Counted from the stretch's first letter, positions 18,352 through 26,704 are shown. The stretch: DNA of 64,000 bases from 66-474 sp040255405 (GCA_040255405.1 JBDZUX010000002.1:62001-126000), one strand, 5' to 3'. Notes: generated by a model from the letters alone, not told the origin. Numbers and translations: made by a program.

Positions 18352-18962
18352 GGCGTTGCTCCTTGCAGCGGATGCGTCCTTTCTCCGGCGCGAAAGCGGC
18401 TTTGGCCGATGCTTCCCTGCCGGATGCGCATGCAGCGCATTTCGACCAGCGCCATGCACTCCATCGCGACGGTTTCGGCCGTGCGTGCATCGCCGTCGGC
18501 GCGCGCCAGCTCCACCGCTTCCAGCAAACATTCATCCACCATGTCGGCTGCGCGTTGCTCGGCCGATGATGCGCCGGCGCGAAGCGTTCGTTCGATCTTT
18601 CGCACGCGGGCCAGGCTGTCGGCCATCTCCGCCTGCCAACGCTGGCGCACGTCGCCGTCCCCGGTGCAGGCCAGCGCCTGGCACATGTGCCGGATGCGCG
18701 CGCGCTCGACCGCGAGGGCCCGTCGCAAATCCCCATGCGTCGAAACGTCTGGCGGATCGTCCGCCGCGAACCGGCAGCCAGCCAGTTCGATCGTCGAAGG
18801 TCCGGAATTCACGGTGGCGGGAAGGCTGCGCAAATCGGTTTCACCTTGCTGCGAGGAAAGGCCGCGACTGAGAAGCGGAAAGTGATGGGGCGCATGCGTG
18901 ACCGACTCGTCAGCGATCGCGCTCGCGCCAGACCATGCTCGGGCAGGTTGTTCGATGATCAT
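18348..18962 (-). CDS. Hypothetical helical protein at the head of the CBS/kinase operon
   Basis: Up to 204 aa. I recognise no family. The C-terminal half (about residues 80-190) looks helical and charged (DLRRALAVERARIRHMCQAL, MADSLARVRKIERTLRAG, VDECLLEAVELARADGDA) with several Cys and Met residues (ECMALVEMRCMRIR); the N-terminal part looks like non-conserved lead-in. The start is uncertain (ATG 18962 or an internal GTG). The frame is supported by the ATGA overlap with the CBS gene. A sigma-54 promoter lies about 120 bp upstream. Confidence 0.6.
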   Translation of the reverse strand: MIIEQPARAWSGASAIADESVTHAPHHFPLLSRGLSSQQGETDLRSLPATVNSGPSTIELAGCRFAADDPPDVSTHGDLRRALAVERARIRHMCQALACTGDGDVRQRWQAEMADSLARVRKIERTLRAGASSAEQRAADMVDECLLEAVELARADGDARTAETVAMECMALVEMRCMRIRQGSIGQSRFRAGERTHPLQGATP

Positions 18963-19444
18963 CAAGGTTCTCGGTGCCCTTCTTCTCATCGCTGCCGGCA
19001 TTTCCTTTGTCGGCGAGTCTGGATCCTTCGATCAAATCCCTTGTGATCGGCTTTCCGCCCTCAGTCGCGGCGCGGGTGTAGAGCAAGCGCCATGCCAAAC
19101 CCTTCGCAAACGCGAATGGCGCCTGAACGGTTCCACCGAAACCCAATGGGCATGAGGCTTCCAGCCCCATGGCGGGCCTGGACGGGCCTCGGGTCAGCCC
19201 GGGCACGGGGAGACGGTCGGGGCGCGGAATGCGGAAAAGATTTACCAGCCGCACGCAAAGTGGAAGTATTTTTCGCACCATCGTCACGGTTGCGTCACGG
19301 AACGGGGCCTTGCCGCAGCGGCGGTCATTCGCGCGCCGGCGGTGCGCCGAAGGCGTGATGGCTATTTTCCGGCGCGAAGCCAGCAGTCCGCCATGCAACC
19401 CATCGCGGGCTGGCGCGCCACGCCGCAAGCGTGGCGGGTCCGGC
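18963..19444. other. Intergenic region between the CBS operon and the NtrC-type regulator
   Basis: 482 bp without a convincing gene. It holds the sigma-54 promoter at 19082-19097, a spaced direct repeat CGTCACG-GTTG-CGTCACG near 19281-19300, and a stem-loop (CGCCACGC/GCGTGGCG near 19416-19436) just past the regulator stop that may end its transcript. A plus-strand reading frame with a hydrophobic start (18954-19155) was considered and not accepted. Confidence 0.5.
19082..19097 (-). promoter_or_regulatory. Sigma-54 promoter upstream of the CBS/kinase operon
   Basis: Read on the minus strand: TGGCATG-GCGC-TTGCT, one mismatch to TGGCACG-N4-TTGCW with the invariant GG and GC in exact spacing. 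Transcription would start near 19071 and run into the hypothetical, CBS, acidic protein and kinase genes. An activator of the right class is encoded 350 bp away. Confidence 0.7.
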
Positions 19445-20830
19445 TCAGCGGGTTTCGTTCACGAGACCGGGCATCACGGCGTCGTCGATCAACCCGAGGG
19501 CGCGGTAGCGCATCAGCCGGTTGTAGATGGTCTTGGAAGTGATGCCGAGTACCCGCGCTGCCCGGCTCTTGTTGTTGCCGCAGCGTGCGAGCGTCTTCAG
19601 CAGCATCTCGCGCTCGATGTCCTCGAACGACATGCCCACCGCGAATTTCACGGCGTCGGCCGTGGATTCCGGCCCCCCGGAAATTCTTGACGCGTCGTCC
19701 GGCCGGTAGGCGATCTGGTTGCTTTCCCCGGCGACGAGGTAACTGCGCTGCACCGCATGGCGCAATTCGCGCACGTTGCCCGGCCACGGCGCTTCGGACA
19801 TGTGCAGCAGCGCATCCGGCGTGAACTGCTTGTTGGTACCGTAGCGCTGGTTGAGGCTGCCGAGGAAGTGATGCGCGAGCAGCGGGATGTCGTCGCGGCG
19901 ATCCCGCAATGGCGGCGTCTGCAGGATGTAGCCGCTCAGGCGGTAGTAGAGATCCTGCCGCAGCAGGCCATTTTCCATGCACACGTGCGGATCGCGATTC
20001 GTTGCCGCGATCAGCCGCACGTCCACGGGAATTTCGCGCGTGCCGCCCACGCGCGTCAAGGCCTTGGATTCGATCACCCGCAGCAGGTACACCTGCAGCG
20101 ACTGCGGCATCTCGGTGATTTCGTCGAGGAACAGCGTGCCGCCCTGGGCTTGCTCGAAGTAACCGGTGTGCGATTGCACCGCGCCGGTGAACGACCCGCG
20201 CTCATGGCCGAACAGCAGGCTGCCCAGCAGGTCCTGCGCCAACGCACCGCAATTGACCGCCACGAACGCGCCGGCCCGGCCGCTGGCGCTGTGCAACGCG
20301 CGCGCAACCAGCTCCTTGCCGGTGCCGCTTTCGCCGTGGACCAGCACGGACACGTCGGCGGGACCGACCCGGGCGATTTCGCTGAGCAGCGTGCGCATCC
20401 GCGCGGACCGCCCGATCATGCCGCCAGCCGATTCGGCGAGCACCGCCCGGTGCGCGGCGAAGTCGTTCGCGTCCAGCAGCAGTTGTCGCAGGGGCTCGGC
20501 CGCGACCGGCTTCACCAGGTAATCCACCACGGGCGATTTCAGCACGCGCAAGGCGCTTTCCACGCTGGGCGCCCCGGTGACCACCACCACGCGTCCGTGC
20601 ATGTCGAGTTCGATGTCTTCCAGCAGGTCGAGGCCGTTGCCGTCCGGCAGTTCGATGTCGACCAGGATCAGGTCGAAACCTTCGCGGGCACTGACCTCGC
20701 GCGCCTCTTCCAGCGTACCCGCGCGCACCAGCTTGCATCGGCACTGCCGGGCCACCTCGGCGACGACACGCGCGAAACCGTCGTTGTCATCGACCAGAAG
20801 CACGTTGCCTGTGGCGGCGCCAGCTTTCAT
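19445..20830 (-). CDS. NtrC-family sigma-54-dependent response regulator
   Basis: 461 aa in three domains: receiver (residues 8-125; acidic pocket Asp14-Asp15, phospho-acceptor Asp58 in ILVDIELPDG, Lys in VDYLVKPVA), AAA+ domain (about 145-380; Walker A GESGTGKE, sigma-54 loop GSFTGA, Walker B GGTLFLDEI, sensor AATNRD), and a Fis-type helix-turn-helix (KSRAARVLGITSKTIYNRL). The GSFTGA variant of GAFTGA is common in functional activators. Start 20830 has GGAGAG upstream. No kinase is adjacent; the sensor-less kinase at 16747-17529 is a candidate. It probably drives the nearby sigma-54 promoters. Confidence 0.93.
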   Translation of the reverse strand: MKAGAATGNVLLVDDNDGFARVVAEVARQCRCKLVRAGTLEEAREVSAREGFDLILVDIELPDGNGLDLLEDIELDMHGRVVVVTGAPSVESALRVLKSPVVDYLVKPVAAEPLRQLLLDANDFAAHRAVLAESAGGMIGRSARMRTLLSEIARVGPADVSVLVHGESGTGKELVARALHSASGRAGAFVAVNCGALAQDLLGSLLFGHERGSFTGAVQSHTGYFEQAQGGTLFLDEITEMPQSLQVYLLRVIESKALTRVGGTREIPVDVRLIAATNRDPHVCMENGLLRQDLYYRLSGYILQTPPLRDRRDDIPLLAHHFLGSLNQRYGTNKQFTPDALLHMSEAPWPGNVRELRHAVQRSYLVAGESNQIAYRPDDASRISGGPESTADAVKFAVGMSFEDIEREMLLKTLARCGNNKSRAARVLGITSKTIYNRLMRYRALGLIDDAVMPGLVNETR

Positions 20831-20868
20831 TGCTGCTCTCCAGTACGCCCCGCGAAAAACGCCGATGG

Positions 20869-20886
20869 TAACCGTTGCAACGTTAA
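20869..20886. promoter_or_regulatory. Palindrome in the regulator upstream region
   Basis: TAACCGTTGCAACGTTAA matches its reverse complement at 16 of 18 positions and lies 39 bp before the regulator start codon. It may be an autoregulatory or enhancer site for the Fis-type domain. The rest of the 152-bp gap to the SDR gene shows nothing recognisable. Confidence 0.35.
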
Positions 20887-20982
20887 GTCCACATCCACGC
20901 GCGACGCTCGCGCGGAAGCACGACCCTCGTTTTAGCAAAATTCCAGGGACCTTGCCTGAAGCGGCCCGGGGGACAGAGCAAA

Positions 20983-21999
20983 TCAGCCGGTCGGGCCGCC
21001 CAGGACCTCCAGGACGCTGCCGCTGATGTAGGACGAGCAGGCCGGCGCCGCGAGGAAGACATAGGCCGGCGCCAGCTCTTCCGGTTGCGCGGGGCGCCCC
21101 ATGGCGCTGCCCTTGCCGAATTCCGGTACCTTTTCAGCGGGTTGGTCGGACGGATTGAGCGGCGTCCACACCGGGCCCGGCGCCACTGCGTTCACGCGGA
21201 TGCCGCGCGACAGCACGTTCCTGGCCAGCGACCGCGTGAAGGCATGGATCGCGCCCTTGGTCGCGGAATAGTCCAGCAGCGCCGGACTGCCGAACAGCCC
21301 GGTCTCCGACCCGGTATTGATGATCGCGCTGCCGGCCTTCAGGAACGGCAACGCCGCGCGCGCCATCTGGAAATAGCCGCCGATGTTGGTCTGCAACGTT
21401 TCCTGGAGATGCTCGTCGGTCAGGTCTTCCAGCCGCTCCGTGTGCATCTGGAAGGCGGCGTTGTTGACCAACACGTCGAGCTTTCCGAACGCCTCGACGG
21501 TTTTCGCGACCAGTTCGTTGCAGAACGCGGGATCTTTCACGTCGCCCTGCACCACGAGGCAGCGGCGACCTTCCTTCTCCACGGCCTGCCGGGTGGTATC
21601 CGCGTCCTCGTCTTCCACTAGATAGCCAATGGCCACGTCCGCGCCCTCGCGCGCCATCAGCACGGCGACCGCCCGGCCGATGCCGGAATCGCCGCCGGTA
21701 ATCAGCACGACCTTGTCCTCGAGTTTGCCGCTGCCTTTGTAGAACGGCGCGGAATAACGCGGGGCAGGATCGAGCCGGTGCTCGTCGCCCGGTTTGTCGA
21801 GATGCTGGGCGGGCTGTTTCGTCGGCTGCGGCTTCGGACCCGCCTGCACGGCCTTCTTCTGTTTCCCGGACGACGATTTGGATGGCTTCTTCGCGCCCTT
21901 CCTTGCGACGTCACGCTGGATGTCGCGCTGCTTGCGCACGGTGCCGGTTACCCGGCTTCCCGGGGTCTTCTTCTTGCCTTGGGCCGCGACATGCTTCAT
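20983..21999 (-). CDS. SDR-family oxidoreductase with Lys-rich N-terminal extension
   Basis: 338 aa. Residues 70-338 are a classical SDR of the YghA/general-stress-protein-39 type: cofactor motif TGGDSGIGRA, NNAA, and catalytic Ser-Tyr-Lys in INTGSETG and DYSATKG. The GDSGIGRAVAVLMAREGADVA pattern points to NAD(P)-dependent alcohol or sugar oxidation, but the substrate is not determinable. The first 60 residues are Lys/Gln/Pro-rich (KKPSKSSSGKQKKAVQ), which is longer than usual and may bind nucleic acid or polyanion. A GGAGATCC site precedes the start at 21999. It may be cotranscribed with the EF-hand lipoprotein upstream. Confidence 0.9.
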   Translation of the reverse strand: MKHVAAQGKKKTPGSRVTGTVRKQRDIQRDVARKGAKKPSKSSSGKQKKAVQAGPKPQPTKQPAQHLDKPGDEHRLDPAPRYSAPFYKGSGKLEDKVVLITGGDSGIGRAVAVLMAREGADVAIGYLVEDEDADTTRQAVEKEGRRCLVVQGDVKDPAFCNELVAKTVEAFGKLDVLVNNAAFQMHTERLEDLTDEHLQETLQTNIGGYFQMARAALPFLKAGSAIINTGSETGLFGSPALLDYSATKGAIHAFTRSLARNVLSRGIRVNAVAPGPVWTPLNPSDQPAEKVPEFGKGSAMGRPAQPEELAPAYVFLAAPACSSYISGSVLEVLGGPTG

Positions 22000-22080
22000 C
22001 AGGATCTCCGTTGTCTTCCGGGCAGCGGGACCCATCTGATCGACGCCACCCCGGCGCGCCCGTCAACCGGCAACGCAGGA

Positions 22081-22509
22081 TCAACCCGAGGTGGATGCGC
22101 CCTGCGGTGGCAGTGCGGGCGGCTGCTGCATGGTGCCTTGCCCCGGCCCCTGCCGGCACTGGCTGTATTCCTGCTGCGTGATCCGGCCGTCACCGTTCGC
22201 GTCGCATTGCGTGAAATGCTGGCCCAGCCACGGGATGCGCTGCGCATCGTCCTGCGTGATGTAACCCTTGCTGCCCGCCACGTCTTCGAAGCTCGGGCTT
22301 CCACTGCCCATGCTGCCGCCCGGCGCAGGTTGCATGGCGGTCCCCCCGGTTTCCGGTTGGGTGGCAGTGAACGCGGGCGGCGGCGCCGCGGCGGTCGCGG
22401 CATTCGGCGGATTCTGCTGCTGGTCGCCCGACGGATTCGAGCAGCCCATGGCGGTCAGCGCCAGCGCGCCGGTCAATGCGAGCAGCAGCGGTGCGGACTT
22501 GCGATTCAT
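22081..22509 (-). CDS. EF-hand lipoprotein
   Basis: 142-aa predicted lipoprotein: signal peptide LLLALTGALALTAMGC (Cys23), a Gln/Pro/Ala/Gly-rich linker (residues 28-75), then one canonical EF-hand loop DANGDGRITQQE with calcium-coordinating positions 1, 3, 5, 9 and 12 all acceptable, and a Gln/Pro-rich tail. It probably binds calcium at the cell surface or periplasm. AAGGAG lies 9 bp before the start. A near-perfect sigma-54 promoter lies 53 bp upstream of the start codon. Confidence 0.85.
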   Translation of the reverse strand: MNRKSAPLLLALTGALALTAMGCSNPSGDQQQNPPNAATAAAPPPAFTATQPETGGTAMQPAPGGSMGSGSPSFEDVAGSKGYITQDDAQRIPWLGQHFTQCDANGDGRITQQEYSQCRQGPGQGTMQQPPALPPQGASTSG

Positions 22510-22561
22510 GTCGACTACTCCTTGTGGGTCACGCGGCCGCTTCTTGCGGCGCCTTGCGGCA

Positions 22562-22577
22562 AGCAAAGCACGTGCCA
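22562..22577 (-). promoter_or_regulatory. Sigma-54 promoter of the EF-hand lipoprotein
   Basis: On the minus strand TGGCACG-TGCT-TTGCT, a full match to TGGCACG-N4-TTGCW. The predicted transcription start near 22551 leaves a leader of about 40 nt before the ATG at 22509. Confidence 0.78.
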
Positions 22578-22819
22578 TGGCGGATTGGCTTCGTGGCGCG
22601 CGTTCCGCGTGCAGCGCGGCGCGCATCTTCGGAACCAATTTCCCGGGCGGGGAAATTTTTGCCAGTCGAAACCGGCCGCATTCGTGCCGCGCGTGGTGCC
22701 CGCGCACGTCCCCTTGCTGATGCCGGATGAACAAACCTTCAGCAAGTGCTTGTCGAATATGAACGACGGCCGACGAGCGCCAGGGGCGCGTCGCGCCTGC
22801 TCGACGGCGGACGCACGGA
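22578..22819. other. Shared upstream region between divergent sigma-54 promoters
   Basis: 242 bp without a gene. It separates the divergent promoters at 22562-22577 and 22820-22835 and would hold the activator sites. The best palindrome is 22738-22757 (TTCAGCAAGTGCTTGTCGAA, outer TTC/GAA and inner CAAG/CTTG symmetric). An AT-rich run near 22645-22660 (GGAAATTTTTGCC) could aid bending. Confidence 0.4.
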
Positions 22820-22835
22820 TGGCACGAGGCGTGCA
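22820..22835 (+). promoter_or_regulatory. Sigma-54 promoter of the 86-aa hypothetical gene
   Basis: TGGCACG-AGGC-GTGCA: complete -24 box, one mismatch in the -12 box with the invariant GC kept at correct spacing. The predicted start near 22846 is 40 nt before the ATG at 22886. Confidence 0.65.
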
Positions 22836-22885
22836 TTGTGGGAGGCCGCAACGCAATTGGATGCGGCACTGGACACAGGAGAAGC

Positions 22886-23146
22886 ATGCGCATGACCAGT
22901 TGGATCGACACCACGCAATCACTGCCCGTCGAGCACGAATACGTCCGGTTCATGGTGGTGGGGCACACGCGTGCGCTGATGGGCGTGTACGAGAACAACA
23001 GCTTTTGTTCGCGTTGGGGCGCCTACGACAAGAAGCAGGTGGGCACCTGGCGCAGGCTTGGCGATGCACCGCAGGTTTCCGCGCCGCCGCGCACCGGTCC
23101 CGAGCAACGCTACTGGTCCGACCGGCCGATGCGCGAACGTTGCTGA
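22886..23146 (+). CDS. Hypothetical protein
   Basis: 86 aa, family not recognised. It begins MRMTSWIDTTQSLPVEHEYV, contains VRFMVVGHTRALMGVYENNS and a tryptophan/arginine-rich C-terminal half (VGTWRRLG, RYWSDRP), ending in Cys. No signal or membrane helix. AGGAGA lies 5 bp before the start. It is divergent from the EF-hand lipoprotein and both have sigma-54 promoters, so they are probably coregulated. Confidence 0.7.
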   Translation: MRMTSWIDTTQSLPVEHEYVRFMVVGHTRALMGVYENNSFCSRWGAYDKKQVGTWRRLGDAPQVSAPPRTGPEQRYWSDRPMRERC

Positions 23147-23177
23147 CGCCGCAGCCCCCCCATCACCTGGAGCCGCA

Positions 23178-23561
23178 TCAACCGGAATCGTTTTCCGCGA
23201 ACGCGATCGTGCTCAGCAAGGCCAGCGCAGGCCGGCGCGAATCCAGGCGCGTGTGTTGCAGCACGACCGGCACGTCGCTGAAGAAGACGCTGGCGTAGTC
23301 GGTTTCGCGCGGCACCGGCGCGGGATCGGTCAGGTCGTTGAAACGCAGGTGCAGGGTGCGCCGCGCCGGCACCGTGACGCGATAAGGCCCCACCGGTTCG
23401 CGATCGCCGAAGTACAGCATGATGGTGACGTGTGCGTCGACATCGTTGACGTTCAACAGGCAGGCGGCTTCGTGGCTCTCGAAGCGGGGATCGTCATCGT
23501 CGTGGCCGGGCGCGGGAATGTATCCCTCGGCGATCGCCCAATGGCGGCTTCCTATGCTCAT
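23178..23561 (-). CDS. Sensory rhodopsin transducer (ASRT) family protein
   Basis: 127 aa, recognised from the pattern HWAIAEGYIP, FESHEAACLLNVNDVDAHV, FGDREPVGPYRVTVPARRTL, LRFNDLTDP and PVVLQHTRLDSR, which is that of the soluble 14-kDa transducer of Anabaena sensory rhodopsin. The fold is a beta sandwich that forms a tetramer; in Anabaena it binds rhodopsin and possibly DNA. Many homologues occur in bacteria without a rhodopsin gene, where the proposed role is ligand binding. No rhodopsin is present in this window. AAGGA precedes the start at 23561. Confidence 0.88.
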   Translation of the reverse strand: MSIGSRHWAIAEGYIPAPGHDDDDPRFESHEAACLLNVNDVDAHVTIMLYFGDREPVGPYRVTVPARRTLHLRFNDLTDPAPVPRETDYASVFFSDVPVVLQHTRLDSRRPALALLSTIAFAENDSG

Positions 23562-23616
23562 GGTCGTTCCTTCGTAAGGCGAATTTTGCGTGGGAGCGGG
23601 CAAGAGCGCCACGCAT

Positions 23617-23713
23617 TTTTTGACGCGGATCAACGCGGATCAGGCGGATCAAAGCAGACAAGGGTCAGACCAAAAAGCTCTATCCGCGCCATCCGCATTC
23701 ATCCGTGTCAGTT
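23617..23713. repeat. Palindromic repeat, family F, copy 2
   Basis: Left arm 23617-23650 with three GCGGATC units (TTTTTGACGCGGATCAACGC at its start) and right arm 23681-23713 (TATCCGCGCCATCCGCATTC at its start) in inverted orientation. The right arm encodes the last residues and stop of the SDR at 23680-24759. Confidence 0.75.
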
Positions 23714-24759
23714 CTTTTCCTTCTTCGGGCGCCGAGCCACCAGCCCGCGCCTGCCGCGCCGGCGGCGAACAAGCCCCACCCGAGCGCGCGGCGGTTCTTT
23801 TCAACCCACAGCGCCCACGAAAACCCGCGCGAGCGCTTGTCGAAGCGACCATGCGCGCCGGGATCGCCATCCACCGGCGAGAACAGGTTGTCGGGGTGCT
23901 GGTGGTCGTCGGGTTCGGGCGTCTGTTGTCCGCCCCATGCGGTGCGGCCGAGATATCTGTCCAGCAGTCCCGGCACGAAGCGTTGGCCCCATTCGGCCAT
24001 CCACGTCGACGCACCGACCGGCACGTTGCGGCGCCGATGGCTCGCGGCGAACAGGATCGCGTCCGCCGCCACTTCCGGCTGGAAGATCGGCGGCACCGGT
24101 TGCGGACGGTGCGGCAATTTGTTGCGCGCCCAGCCGAACTGCGGCGTGTTCAGCGCCGGCATCTGCACCGCGGTGACATGGATAGGGCTCCGCTCGTGCG
24201 CCAATTCACAGCGCAGCGCATCCACGAAACCCGCGAGTGCGTGCTTGGCGCCGCAGTACGCCGACTGCAGCGGAATGCTGCGATAGGCCAGCGCGGAGCT
24301 CACCTGCACGATGGTGCCGCGATTGCGCGCGCGCATGCGTTTCAGCGCGGCCATCGCGCCGTACACGCCTCCCAAGTAGGTGACTTCGGTGACGCGCCTG
24401 AATTCTTCGGCGCCGAGTTCGTCGACCGGTGCAAACACCGTGACCATCGCGTTGTTGACCCAGATGTCGATCGGTCCGAGCTCGCGCTCGGTACGGTCGG
24501 CGGCACCATCCAGTGCCTGCGCGTCGGCGACATCCAAGGCGATTGTGATCGCAGTGCCGCCGCCGATCTCGATTTCGCGCCGTGCGGCCTCCAGTCCTTC
24601 TTGTCCGCGCGCGATCAGCGCGACCTTGGCGCCTTCGCGCGCGAAGGCACGGGCTGTCGCGCGGCCCACGCCGGCCGACGCGCCGGTGATCACGACCACC
24701 TTGTCCTGGAAACGGCCGCGTCGGCGCGGTGGTGTGTGAGTGACGGGTTGGGCGTTCAT
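23680..24759 (-). CDS. SDR-family oxidoreductase with C-terminal membrane anchor
   Basis: 359 aa. SDR core in residues 15-265: TGASAGVGRA cofactor motif, NNAMVT, catalytic SSALAYRS and YCGAKHA. A C-terminal extension (about 265-345) ends in one membrane helix (WGLFAAGAAGAGWWLGA) followed by arginines, so it is a tail-anchored SDR as found in many proteobacteria. The last dozen residues (RTDTDECGWRG) are encoded by the right arm of a family F repeat. AGGAGA precedes the start. It is downstream of the GMC oxidoreductase on the same strand but 259 bp away. Confidence 0.9.
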   Translation of the reverse strand: MNAQPVTHTPPRRRGRFQDKVVVITGASAGVGRATARAFAREGAKVALIARGQEGLEAARREIEIGGGTAITIALDVADAQALDGAADRTERELGPIDIWVNNAMVTVFAPVDELGAEEFRRVTEVTYLGGVYGAMAALKRMRARNRGTIVQVSSALAYRSIPLQSAYCGAKHALAGFVDALRCELAHERSPIHVTAVQMPALNTPQFGWARNKLPHRPQPVPPIFQPEVAADAILFAASHRRRNVPVGASTWMAEWGQRFVPGLLDRYLGRTAWGGQQTPEPDDHQHPDNLFSPVDGDPGAHGRFDKRSRGFSWALWVEKNRRALGWGLFAAGAAGAGWWLGARRRKRTDTDECGWRG

Positions 24760-24786
24760 GCTGTTCTCCTGTCTCAAGGACGATGT

Positions 24787-24812
24787 AGGGCGGTAGGAGC
24801 CGCGAAAGCGGC
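24787..24812. repeat. Short GC hairpin in the SDR/GMC intergenic region
   Basis: GCCGC-GAAA-GCGGC (24799-24812) preceded by GTAGGGCGG, a pattern common in xanthomonad dispersed repeats. A related GTAGGGCGGG hairpin (minus strand, 28599-28618) lies at the end of the enolase-superfamily gene. The remaining intergenic sequence up to 25018 shows nothing else. Confidence 0.45.
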
Positions 24813-25018
24813 GTATCCCCCCGCAGGCGAGACAGGCGGGATTGTTCGCGTCATCCGGATGCTCACCCCTCGCTTCGGCCCGGGGCCCGCTTGCGCGGTC
24901 CAAATTCGTTCCAGACGAATTTGTCGCTGCGCTACCCCCGCCCTGCACTTTCGATCCGTGTTCATGCATGTCCAAATCCCACCTGATCTTGCATCGCGCG
25001 AAGTCAAGACCGCGCGAA

Positions 25019-26683
25019 TCACAACTCGCCTCGCGCGGCCAGTTGCCGGATGCGATCGCCTGTCCGGCAGGCGATGGCCTGGATCGTCAGCGACGGATTG
25101 ACGCCGCCGACGGTCGGAAACACCGAGCCATCGCAGACCCACAAATTCGGAATGTCCCAGCTCCGGCAATCGGCGTTCACCACGCTGGTTTCAGGGTCGT
25201 CGCCCATCCGCGCAGTACCGTTCAGATGGCAGGTGTCGTCGGCTTCGGCCCAAACATCACGCGCGCCGATCGCATCGAGGCTGCGCGTCATGAAATCGAT
25301 CGAATGCCTGACCAACGCCTTGTCGTTGTCGCACAGCGAAAACGTCACGCGCGCAACCGGCAATCCGTATTGATCCTTCTCGTCGGCCAGCGTGACGCGG
25401 TTGCGTTCCTGCGGCAGCGTTTCGCCGACGATCTTGAGTCCGGCCTGGTGGTTGTACTGCTGCATCTCGCGCAGCAACGCATCGCCCCACAAACCATGGT
25501 TGCCTGCCTGCGTGGATGCCCACGCCTGCGGCAGCGGGCCCTGCGACATGAAGGCGTAACCACCGAAAAAGTCCTTGCCTTCATCGCAGTAATTCCAATG
25601 CTCGGTGAGCGTCAGCGAAGGCGGCCCCTTGTACCAACGGATTTCGTCGGCCATCACGCCGTACACGCCCTGGTTGGTCTGCGTCATCAGGTTCCTGCCG
25701 ACCAGTCCGGAGCGGTTGGCGAGTCCATCCGGGTGTCGCGCATCCGCTGAATTCAACAGCAGGCGCGGCGTTTCGATTGCGTAACCCGCCACCACCACGT
25801 TGCGTGCGCGCTGGAAGCGCCAGCGCCCTTCGCGCTGGTAATGCACGCCGGTCGCGCGATCCTTGTCATTGACCTCGACGCGGCCCACCATCGCGAGGTC
25901 GCGGATTTCAGCGCCCGCCTTCACCGCGCGTGGAATCCACGTGACCAGCGCGCTTTGCTTGGCGTTGGTCGCGCAGCCGGTGACACAGAACCCGCGATAC
26001 ACGCAGGGATGCGCCAGTCCGCGCGGCGCCGAAAGCGTGGCCAGCGGCGTTTCAGTCCACGCGATCCCCATCGCTTCGCAGGCTTGCGCCAGCACCCAGC
26101 CGGCCGCGTTCACTTCGTGCGCGCGATACGGATAGCGCGGACGCCTCGGACCCCACGGATAAGTCACCGGCCCGGAGATCTTCAACGACTGCTCGACCTC
26201 GTCGTAGTAGTGCCACATCTCGCGCCAATCCAGCGGCCAGTCGGCGCCGTAGCCCAGCAATGTCCGGCACTTGAACCATTCCGGGCGAAACCTGAGCGAG
26301 ACCATCGCGAAGTGCACGGTCGAGCCTCCAACCGACTTGCCGCTGTTGTTGCTGCCGAGCTTCAGCGGGTTGTCGCCATCGCAGATGCGCTCGTCGGTCC
26401 AGAACAGCTTGTCCTGGTGCGTTTCATCGGACGCGAATTCCTCCAGCGGTCGCCACCACGCGCCCGCATCCAGCGCCACCACGGAAAACCCCGCCTCCGC
26501 GAGCTTGCACGCCAGCGTGCCGCCGCCCGCGCCGGTACCGACGATCGCGAAGTCGACCTGCTCGTCATCACGGTATGCGCGCATCGGCATCCAGCCGCCG
26601 GCGCGCAACGGGTCGGGCGCACGGCCGTCCTTGCCGCGCGGGGTGTGCAGGGCGTCGTGCAGATTGATCGATTCCAGGGTCAT
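25019..26683 (-). CDS. GMC-family FAD oxidoreductase
   Basis: 554 aa. N-terminal FAD motif VDFAIVGTGAGGGTLACKLAEAG (shortened here: GTGAGGGT), GMC signature around KSVGGSTVHF, a Cys-bearing segment VYRGFCVTGCATNAKQS, and the C-terminal substrate/FAD region HLNGTARMG and NPSLTIQAIA. Such proteins oxidise alcohols or sugars and pass electrons to a cytochrome or membrane acceptor. It follows a gene with the look of gluconate dehydrogenase subunit 3 and a membrane protein, but no cytochrome subunit is encoded here. Start 26683 (ATG) has a weak ribosome-binding site. The substrate is unknown. Confidence 0.88.
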   Translation of the reverse strand: MTLESINLHDALHTPRGKDGRAPDPLRAGGWMPMRAYRDDEQVDFAIVGTGAGGGTLACKLAEAGFSVVALDAGAWWRPLEEFASDETHQDKLFWTDERICDGDNPLKLGSNNSGKSVGGSTVHFAMVSLRFRPEWFKCRTLLGYGADWPLDWREMWHYYDEVEQSLKISGPVTYPWGPRRPRYPYRAHEVNAAGWVLAQACEAMGIAWTETPLATLSAPRGLAHPCVYRGFCVTGCATNAKQSALVTWIPRAVKAGAEIRDLAMVGRVEVNDKDRATGVHYQREGRWRFQRARNVVVAGYAIETPRLLLNSADARHPDGLANRSGLVGRNLMTQTNQGVYGVMADEIRWYKGPPSLTLTEHWNYCDEGKDFFGGYAFMSQGPLPQAWASTQAGNHGLWGDALLREMQQYNHQAGLKIVGETLPQERNRVTLADEKDQYGLPVARVTFSLCDNDKALVRHSIDFMTRSLDAIGARDVWAEADDTCHLNGTARMGDDPETSVVNADCRSWDIPNLWVCDGSVFPTVGGVNPSLTIQAIACRTGDRIRQLAARGEL

Positions 26684-26704
26684 CACTGTTGAACGGCAAA
26701 TGCA

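Noticed and set aside
18898..19155. Plus-strand frame with hydrophobic segment MIIKVLGALLLIAAG
   Set aside because: It overlaps the start of the minus-strand hypothetical gene and the sigma-54 promoter, and its second half has no protein-like character.
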